From assembly GCF_900590755.1 (NCBI RefSeq), contig NZ_UUOC01000044.1, positions 62,001-126,000 of the forward strand: 64,000 nt of DNA, given 5' to 3'. The position numbers were made by a program, and so were the translations under genes. The notes beneath the pieces were generated by a model, which saw only the letters and a list, made by a program, of their open reading frames with translations, searched no databases and was not told where the DNA came from. Positions 58,504 to 64,000 of this stretch are shown piece after piece; positions within the stretch are counted from its first letter, which is position 1; the number at the start of each line of letters is the position of its first letter. The stretch is from Pseudomonas viridiflava (lineage in GTDB: Bacteria; Pseudomonadota; Gammaproteobacteria; Pseudomonadales; Pseudomonadaceae).

Positions 58504-59832
58504 TTATGGTCTACGCAGATTCTGCAACAACTCCTGCGTCGGGTACCCATCTGCTGGCCAGCCATAAGCCTGCTGCGCGCTGCGAATCGCTTTGCGCGTG
58601 TTGGCCCCGATGATGCCGTCTGGGTTGCCTGCGTCATAGCGTTTGGCCGTCAGCAGGGTTTGCAGCTCGATGCGCTCAGAGCGGCTTAGCGGCACATCGC
58701 CGCGTGGCCATTCGCCCACGACGTAACCTCCGCCTTGAATGCGTGCCGCGAGTAGGCTGATAGCCAGCGCATAGGAAGACGAATTGTTGTACTTGAGGAT
58801 CGCCCGGAAGTTATCCATCACCAGAAATGCGGGGCCTTTGTGGCCGGCTGGCAGCAGCAGGGCGGCCTGTTGTTGCAGGGCGGTGGCGGGCAGGGGCGAG
58901 CCGTTAGGCAAGGTCAGGCCCATGCGTTGCCATTCAGCGAGACTCTTACGGGTCGACGCGTCGGCCAGTGCGTAGTCGAAAGACGGTGCCAGGGTGACTT
59001 CATAACCCCAAGGTTGGCCCATCTGCCAGCCGGAGCTTTGCAAATAGTGCGCGGTAGATGCCAGGGCGTCCGTCGGGCTGTTCCAGATATCACGGCGGCC
59101 ATCGCCGTCGAAATCCACCGCATGGGTGTTGTAAGTCGTCGGGATGAACTGGGTTTGCCCCATGGCGCCGCCCCACGAGCCAATCATGCTCTCAGGTGCT
59201 ACGTCGCCATGTTGCAGAATTTGCAGGGCCGCCAGCAGTTGATCCTGAGCGAAGCCGCGACGGCGCCCTTCATAGGCCAGTGTCGCCAGCGAGCGAATCA
59301 CTGACTTGGAGCCCTGGAACTGTCCGAAATTACTTTCCATGCCCCACACCGCGACCAGCGCATTGCGGTCAACGCCATAGCGCTGTTCGATGCTTTGCAG
59401 TGCGTCGGCATACTGATTCGTCAGTGCCTGAGCCTTGCGCACACGTGCTTCGGAAATAGCGCCGTCAAGGTACTCCCACACCGGGCGGGTGAACTCTGGC
59501 TGGCTGCGGTCGGCTTTGACCACGCTCATGTCCGGGGTCACGCCCGTGAAGGCCCGATCAAAAATATCCGCGCGGATACCGGCCCGGAGCGCTTGCTCAC
59601 GGAAGCCTGCCTGCCATTCGCCGAAGCTCATGGTGGGCTGAATATCGAGATTGCCATCCACAGCAATAACCGGCGCAGGCGCGGCGACCGGTGTGACCTG
59701 CACATTCTTGGTAACAGGAAGAGGCATGGCGTCGGCTGCGGTGGGTTTCTCGGCGCAGGCAACTAACAGGACGAGACTGGAGGCAGCGATCAGTTGGCGC
59801 AACTGCCAACGACGGGAAAAACAAGAGGGCAT
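58504..59832 (-). CDS. MltB-type lytic murein transglycosylase lipoprotein
   Basis: The 442-aa lipoprotein (SLVLLVACAEKP, lipobox LVAC) has a transglycosylase domain with the catalytic glutamate in AVWGMESNFGQFQGSKSVI and GSWGGAMGQTQFIPTTYNTHAVDFDGDG. A C-terminal peptidoglycan-binding domain follows (LQTLLTAKRYDAGNPDGIIGANTRKAIRSAQ). The start at 59832 fits the signal; an in-frame start at 59874 would add 14 residues. The IS element sits 38 bases beyond its stop and does not cut the gene. Confidence 0.9.
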   Translation of the reverse strand: MPSCFSRRWQLRQLIAASSLVLLVACAEKPTAADAMPLPVTKNVQVTPVAAPAPVIAVDGNLDIQPTMSFGEWQAGFREQALRAGIRADIFDRAFTGVTPDMSVVKADRSQPEFTRPVWEYLDGAISEARVRKAQALTNQYADALQSIEQRYGVDRNALVAVWGMESNFGQFQGSKSVIRSLATLAYEGRRRGFAQDQLLAALQILQHGDVAPESMIGSWGGAMGQTQFIPTTYNTHAVDFDGDGRRDIWNSPTDALASTAHYLQSSGWQMGQPWGYEVTLAPSFDYALADASTRKSLAEWQRMGLTLPNGSPLPATALQQQAALLLPAGHKGPAFLVMDNFRAILKYNNSSSYALAISLLAARIQGGGYVVGEWPRGDVPLSRSERIELQTLLTAKRYDAGNPDGIIGANTRKAIRSAQQAYGWPADGYPTQELLQNLRRP

Positions 59833-59915
59833 GCTGGGGTCCAAGGTATTACCGTTAGATGCAGACCTTACCATGCCTGCCGACGGAAAGGGCCCTGGGT
59901 GAAAGTTGCCATGTT

Positions 59916-60071
59916 TCAGGCTGCCAGAAAGTAAGAAGCCTCCCAGCTTTTAGACTGGAAGGCTTCGCGGCGGTAGCTGCCTTTGCCTTTGCCGGGTTGT
60001 TCCTGACGGCTGCGGAACAATGGCTGGGCAATGATGGATTTGGCCTTGTTGGGCCGCTTTTGCTTTTTCAT
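59916..60071 (-). CDS. arfA: Alternative ribosome-rescue factor A
   Basis: The 51-aa protein MKKQKRPNKAKSIIAQPLFR has the ArfA core PLFRSRQEQPGKGKGSYRR. ArfA recruits RF2 to free ribosomes stalled on non-stop mRNA when tmRNA fails. Codons 36-46, right after the conserved part, form a strong hairpin (59935-59966), the same design that truncates E. coli arfA mRNA. A longer in-frame start at 60158 is not conserved. Confidence 0.88.
   Translation of the reverse strand: MKKQKRPNKAKSIIAQPLFRSRQEQPGKGKGSYRREAFQSKSWEASYFLAA
59935..59966 (-). promoter_or_regulatory. Hairpin inside arfA, non-stop mRNA element
   Basis: 12-bp arms gaagccttccag / ctgggaggcttc (one G-U type mismatch) with an 8-base loop, lying within the coding sequence after the KGKGSY codons and followed by a moderately U-rich stretch. 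Expected to be cut by RNase III or to end transcription, giving a message without a stop codon. Confidence 0.7.
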
Positions 60072-60186
60072 GGCAAGCGCTCTCTGGGGTGGTAAGAAAC
60101 GGCGCTGATGATCGGCTTTGAAGACGGCGGTGTCTAATTGATCTGTGCTATCGAGCATAGCTCTGTAAGGGGGGGGTGGACTGGGT

Positions 60187-60282
60187 CCTGTGGGAGCGAG
60201 CTTGCTCGCGAAGGCGATGGTCCGGCTGAAATAGATGTGTTGAATGTGGCGGCCTCTTCGCGAGCAAGCTCGCTCCCACAGG
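60187..60282. repeat. REP pair, family C
   Basis: Inverted ctgtgggagcgagcttgctc units (plus gcgaa) between arfA and holA. Confidence 0.85.
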
Positions 60283-60317
60283 ATATGGGGTAGGCAGAGC
60301 CAACATTTGCAGGAGTC

Positions 60318-61355
60318 TTACTCCGCCGGCAACGCCAGTCTCTGCCCCGCCATCAGCAATGAAAGGCGACTCAGGCTGCTCCACGGCGAGCCCATCGCCT
60401 GACCTTTGATCTGCGCATCGATGCGTTGCGCGTCCATCAACAGTTCTGCCCAGCGTTTGGCTGAATAGCGTTGCAGGGCTTTGCTCATCAGCGGTTTGCG
60501 CTTGTCCCAGATCGGCGGGCGGGCCGAGCTGAACGCTTTGTCCAATGGCATGCCCTGGCTGAATTGCAGCGCCAGGTTGGCCAGCACCCGTAACTCTCGG
60601 GACAACGCCCAGAGAATCACCGGTGGCTCGACACCCTCACCGCGCAGGCCTTCCAGCATGCGCAAGGCGTGGGCAGCGTCGCCGTTGAGGATTGCATCGG
60701 TCAGCCCGAAAACATCGAAGCGCGCGCTGTCTGCCACGGCCGCCTGCACGGTTTCCACCGTGATCTGGCCTTCTTCGGCCATCAGTTTGAGCTTTTCGAT
60801 TTCCTGAGCGGCAGCCAGCAAATTGCCTTCAACACGCGCAGCGATCAGTTCTACGGCGTCCTGAGTCGCCGCCAGCCCGGCCTGTGACAAGCGCTGGCGA
60901 ATCCATTGCGGCAGTTGGCCTGCATCCACGGGCCAGATCTGTACGAACTGGGTTTGCGCCCCTTCGACCAGCGCCTTGCCCCATTTGGTTTTCTGCGCGC
61001 TACCGTCGAGCTTGGGCAGGCTGATAAGCAGCAAGGTATCTTCGGCAGGGCGCGAGCAGTATTCGATCAGCGCCGCAGCGCCCTTGTCACCGGGCTTGCC
61101 CGAGGGCAGACGCAGTTCGAGCAGCCGGCGCTCGGCAAACAGTGACATGCTGGCGCCGGCCTGCAACAAGGTGCCCCAGTCGAAACTGGAATCCGCGCTG
61201 AATACCTGGCGTTCGTCGAAACCTTGTTGGCGCGCAGCTGCACGGATGGCGTCGGCAGCTTCCTGGCACAGCAACGGGTCGTCACCGCTGACGATGTAGA
61301 CCGGCGCGAGGGTGCCTTGCAGGTTTTTGGCGAGTTGGGCGGGTGCGAGTTTCAT
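60318..61355 (-). CDS. holA: DNA polymerase III delta subunit
   Basis: The 345-aa clamp-loader subunit starts MKLAPAQLAKNL and contains VYIVSGDDPLLCQEAADAIR and SMSLFAERRLLELRLPSGKPG. The upstream in-frame ATG at 61403 is not conserved. It opens the beta clamp in the replisome. Follows lptE in the same direction. Confidence 0.95.
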   Translation of the reverse strand: MKLAPAQLAKNLQGTLAPVYIVSGDDPLLCQEAADAIRAAARQQGFDERQVFSADSSFDWGTLLQAGASMSLFAERRLLELRLPSGKPGDKGAAALIEYCSRPAEDTLLLISLPKLDGSAQKTKWGKALVEGAQTQFVQIWPVDAGQLPQWIRQRLSQAGLAATQDAVELIAARVEGNLLAAAQEIEKLKLMAEEGQITVETVQAAVADSARFDVFGLTDAILNGDAAHALRMLEGLRGEGVEPPVILWALSRELRVLANLALQFSQGMPLDKAFSSARPPIWDKRKPLMSKALQRYSAKRWAELLMDAQRIDAQIKGQAMGSPWSSLSRLSLLMAGQRLALPAE

Positions 61356-61410
61356 AGGAGATTTCCCGGTGTCCCTGACACCGCGCTGCCTGATGGCAAA
61401 CATAGAACAT

Positions 61411-61501
61411 CTGTAGGAGTGAGCTTGCTCGCGATAGCGTAATTCCAGACGACACGTCGGGGGCTGATAGACCGAATCGCGAGCAAGCTCACTCCTACAG
61501 G
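61411..61501. repeat. REP pair, family C variant
   Basis: Inverted ctgtaggagtgagcttgctc units (plus gcgat) between lptE and holA. Confidence 0.85.
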
Positions 61502-61557
61502 GAAGCGCATTTCAGGTGGAAATTGCGGGGCCAGCATGCAGCTGACCCCGAGCAATC

Positions 61558-62163
61558 TTAGCGGGACGGAATTTCGATCGGCGACTGTTGCGGTGTTTCG
61601 TCGCGGATTTTCTGTGCCGCTTCCAGCGCATCGGCTTCGGCCTTGGCTACGGCGTCAGCTTTGGCCTGCAGTTCGTCCAGACGCTGTGGTGTCAGCTGTT
61701 GCAGTTGGGCAACCAGCTTCTGCACCATGTCGTTGCGCATTTCGGTACGTACCTGGCCAGCTTCCAGGTCGGAGCCGATCAGGTTGTTGCCGTCATGTAC
61801 GTAGATCTTGTCGACCGTGACCTTGTTGTAAGTCAGCTCGCGATCTTTGATCCCATTGATCCGGTATTCCAGGGTGTTGGTCAGCGCGTACTCAGTCGAA
61901 CGACCCGAGCCAGTGGTGCTCGCCGAGCGCTGGGTTTCCTGTTCGTTGAGGATTACCAACTTGTACGGTGCGCCGGTGTAAACCTTCACGCCGTTGCCTT
62001 GCAGAACCTGAACCAGCTGTTTCACGGTTTTGCCGTAGGCATCACGCGCGCTGACGTCGAGTTCTTTCACGGACAGCTCGGTACTGCCGGTGCCACGCAG
62101 CTGGAAGCCACAGGCGCTCAACAATACGGCGAGGCCCATCACCAGCAAATTGCGTTTGATCAT
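61558..62163 (-). CDS. lptE: LPS-assembly lipoprotein LptE
   Basis: The 201-aa outer-membrane lipoprotein (MIKRNLLVMGLAVLLSACGF, lipobox LSAC) plugs LptD. It has the family start GFQLRGTGSTELSVKELDVSARD and a long C-terminal helix. Between leuS and holA, as in other proteobacteria. Confidence 0.93.
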   Translation of the reverse strand: MIKRNLLVMGLAVLLSACGFQLRGTGSTELSVKELDVSARDAYGKTVKQLVQVLQGNGVKVYTGAPYKLVILNEQETQRSASTTGSGRSTEYALTNTLEYRINGIKDRELTYNKVTVDKIYVHDGNNLIGSDLEAGQVRTEMRNDMVQKLVAQLQQLTPQRLDELQAKADAVAKAEADALEAAQKIRDETPQQSPIEIPSR

Positions 62164-62254
62164 CTTGATGCTCCCATTGAATCCGTTTGGGCCGACACTG
62201 CGTCCCCTGGAAATATGTTCAGCGCCCCGGTGCTCACCAGGGCGCTTGATCCAC

Positions 62255-64000
62255 TCAGCTTGCGACGATGTTGACCAGCTTGCCAGGGACGACGATCACT
62301 TTGCGGATCGTCAGCCCATCAATGAAGCGCAGCACGTTTTCGTTGATGCGGGCGGCCGCTTCGACTTCTTCGCGAGTCGCGCTGGCTGGCATTTCGATGT
62401 GCCCGCGCAGCTTGCCGTTGACCTGAATCACCAGTTGCAGGGTGTCCTGAACCAGTGCGGTTTGATCCAGCACTGGCCAGCCCGCGTCGATGACCGGGGT
62501 CGCATGGCCCAACTGGTTCCACAGCTCGTGACTGATGTGCGGCGTGATCGGCGCCAGCAGCAGGGCGACGGTTTCCAGACCTTCCTGCAACAGAGCGCGA
62601 TCTTGAGCCGAAGCCTGAGGGGCTTTTTCCAGGACGTTCATCAGCGTCATCACTTGAGCAATGGCGGTGTTGAATTTGTGGTGTTGCCCCACATCCTGGC
62701 TGGCCTGTTTGATGGCCTGGTGAATCGAGCGACGGATGACTTTCTGTTCGTCATTCAGTGCAGCGATATCCAGCGCAGCCGGCAGACCTTGTGCCACGTG
62801 GCTCTGAGCCAGACGCCATACACGACGCAGGAAGCGGTGCGAGCCTTCAACGCCCGAGTCGGACCATTCCAGGCTCATGTCAGGTGGCGAAGCGAACATC
62901 ATGAACAGGCGGCAGGTGTCTGCGCCGTACTGATCGATCATCGACTGTGGGTCGACGCCGTTGTTCTTGGACTTGGCCATTTTCTCGGTGCCGCCGATCT
63001 CGACCGGCAAGCCGTCACTGATCAGTTTGGCGCCGACGATCTTGGCTTTGCTGTCGCGCTCAAGCTCGACGTCAGCCGGGTTGTACCAGGTCTTGCTGCC
63101 GTTGGCTTCAAGACGGTAGTAAGTTTCGGCGATGACCATGCCTTGAGTCAGCAGGTTCTTGAACGGTTCGTTCGAGGTGACCAGGCCTTCGTCGCGCATC
63201 AGCTTGTGGAAGAAGCGTGCGTAGAGCAGGTGCAGGATCGCGTGTTCGATGCCGCCGATGTATTGATCGACCGGCAGCCAGTGGTTGGCCGCTTTGGGAT
63301 CGACCATGCCGCCTTCGTAGTGAGGCGAGGCGTAGCGGGCGAAGTACCAGGACGATTCCACGAAGGTGTCCATGGTGTCGGTTTCGCGCTTGGCCGGTGC
63401 GCCGCATTTCGGGCAGCTGCACTCGTAGAACTCAGGCATGCGCGCCAACGGCGAACCTGCGCCGTCCGGCACCACATCTTCTGGCAATTTGACTGGCAGT
63501 TGGTCTTCCGGGACCGGCACGTCGCCACAGGTGTCGCAATGCACGATCGGGATCGGGCAGCCCCAATAGCGTTGACGGCTGATGCCCCAGTCGCGCAGAC
63601 GGAACTGGGTACGGGATTGACCGAGGCTCTTCTTGGTCAGCGCCGCTTCCATGGCGTCGAAGGCGCCAGCGAAGTCCAGGCCGTCGAACTCGCCGGAATT
63701 GATCAGCGTGCCGTATTCGTTGTACGCCGCTTGCCATGGCGCAGGGGTTTCATCGCCAGCGCTGGTGCGTACGACCGGTTTGATCGGCAGGTTGTATTTG
63801 ACCGCGAATTCAAAATCGCGCTCGTCGTGAGCCGGTACAGCCATGACCGCGCCATCGCCGTAATGCATCAGCACGTAGTTGGCGACCCAGACAGGCAGTT
63901 TTTCGCCGGTCAGCGGGTGCTCGACGAACAGCGACGTCGGCAGGCCTTTTTTCTCTTGAGTAGCGACGTCAGCTTCGGCGACGCTGCCGCTTTTGCATTC
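62255..64000 (-). CDS. leuS: Leucyl-tRNA synthetase, C-terminal 582 codons (start outside the window)
   Basis: The frame is open from the window edge to the stop at 62255. It contains the editing-domain end MAVPAHDERDFEFAV, the second half of the catalytic core with RQRYWGCPIPIVHCDTCGD, a zinc-binding region with CSCPKCGAPAK, and the KMSKS-type loop EKMAKSKNNGVDP. The HIGH motif lies beyond the edge. A 91-base gap separates it from lptE. Confidence 0.97.
   Translation of the reverse strand, partial: ECKSGSVAEADVATQEKKGLPTSLFVEHPLTGEKLPVWVANYVLMHYGDGAVMAVPAHDERDFEFAVKYNLPIKPVVRTSAGDETPAPWQAAYNEYGTLINSGEFDGLDFAGAFDAMEAALTKKSLGQSRTQFRLRDWGISRQRYWGCPIPIVHCDTCGDVPVPEDQLPVKLPEDVVPDGAGSPLARMPEFYECSCPKCGAPAKRETDTMDTFVESSWYFARYASPHYEGGMVDPKAANHWLPVDQYIGGIEHAILHLLYARFFHKLMRDEGLVTSNEPFKNLLTQGMVIAETYYRLEANGSKTWYNPADVELERDSKAKIVGAKLISDGLPVEIGGTEKMAKSKNNGVDPQSMIDQYGADTCRLFMMFASPPDMSLEWSDSGVEGSHRFLRRVWRLAQSHVAQGLPAALDIAALNDEQKVIRRSIHQAIKQASQDVGQHHKFNTAIAQVMTLMNVLEKAPQASAQDRALLQEGLETVALLLAPITPHISHELWNQLGHATPVIDAGWPVLDQTALVQDTLQLVIQVNGKLRGHIEMPASATREEVEAAARINENVLRFIDGLTIRKVIVVPGKLVNIVAS

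Overview
The window is chromosomal DNA of a Pseudomonas species, most likely from the fluorescens/syringae side of the genus. Three things point there. The gene order follows a backbone I know from Pseudomonas: riboflavin genes-nusB-thiL-pgpA-ribA-dxs-ispA-xseB on one side, and proA-nadD-rsfS-rlmH-mrdA-rodA-sltB1-rlpA-dacA-ybeD-lipB-lipA-(MltB-like)-arfA-holA-lptE-leuS on the other. The codons are GC-rich. The intergenic gaps are full of paired REP-type palindromes of pseudomonad style. Family names rest on motif recognition from the translated sequence; no database search was run.

Region by region. 1-1520 (minus strand): a zinc-starvation type operon with a His-rich periplasmic protein, an ABC ATPase and the first codons of a permease, with a candidate Zur operator upstream. 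1716-4212: a small hypothetical protein, a CnoX-type thioredoxin/TPR chaperone, a METTL20-like methyltransferase and a small lipoprotein. 4426-11826 (plus strand): nrdR, ribD, ribE, ribBA, ribH, nusB, thiL, pgpA, ribA and a membrane protein, mostly joined by 4-base overlaps. 11952-15173 (minus strand): xseB, ispA and dxs of the isoprenoid branch, converging on the riboflavin block at a bidirectional terminator.

16.5-26.5 kb is the accessory part. It is a visibly AT-richer, tightly packed, one-direction cluster: a two-gene ABC glycan exporter, two related nucleotidyltransferases (the second lacks the nucleotide-binding signature), a GDPD-type phosphodiesterase, a HAD phosphatase, a cupin, a large GT2-like glycosyltransferase, an orphan protein, a small Tat-like subunit with a GMC flavoprotein, and a WavE-type LPS protein. 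I read it as a locus that makes, decorates and exports a surface glycan carrying an unusual, probably phosphodiester-linked, substituent. I cannot match it to a described pathway. It is preceded by an XRE-type HTH gene and followed by a solitary S24-type repressor.

27.9-45.1 kb returns to housekeeping and metabolic genes: ppa, mtfA, two DedA-family proteins (one fused to a PAP2 phosphatase), eutBC with an aldehyde dehydrogenase, mpl-ubiX, a lipoprotein joining about twelve MORN repeats to a legumain-like C13 peptidase domain, a MaoC dehydratase, lrgAB, a LON-domain protein and an AAG-type DNA glycosylase. 45.2-56.9 kb is the proA-to-lipA block, centred on cell elongation and peptidoglycan (mrdA, rodA, sltB1, rlpA, dacA) and lipoate synthesis. 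An intact IS3-family (IS150-group) element at 57006-58465 has landed inside a REP pair, with a 3-bp target duplication. The end of the window carries a lytic transglycosylase, arfA with an internal hairpin (a non-stop mRNA design), holA, lptE and the 3' part of leuS.
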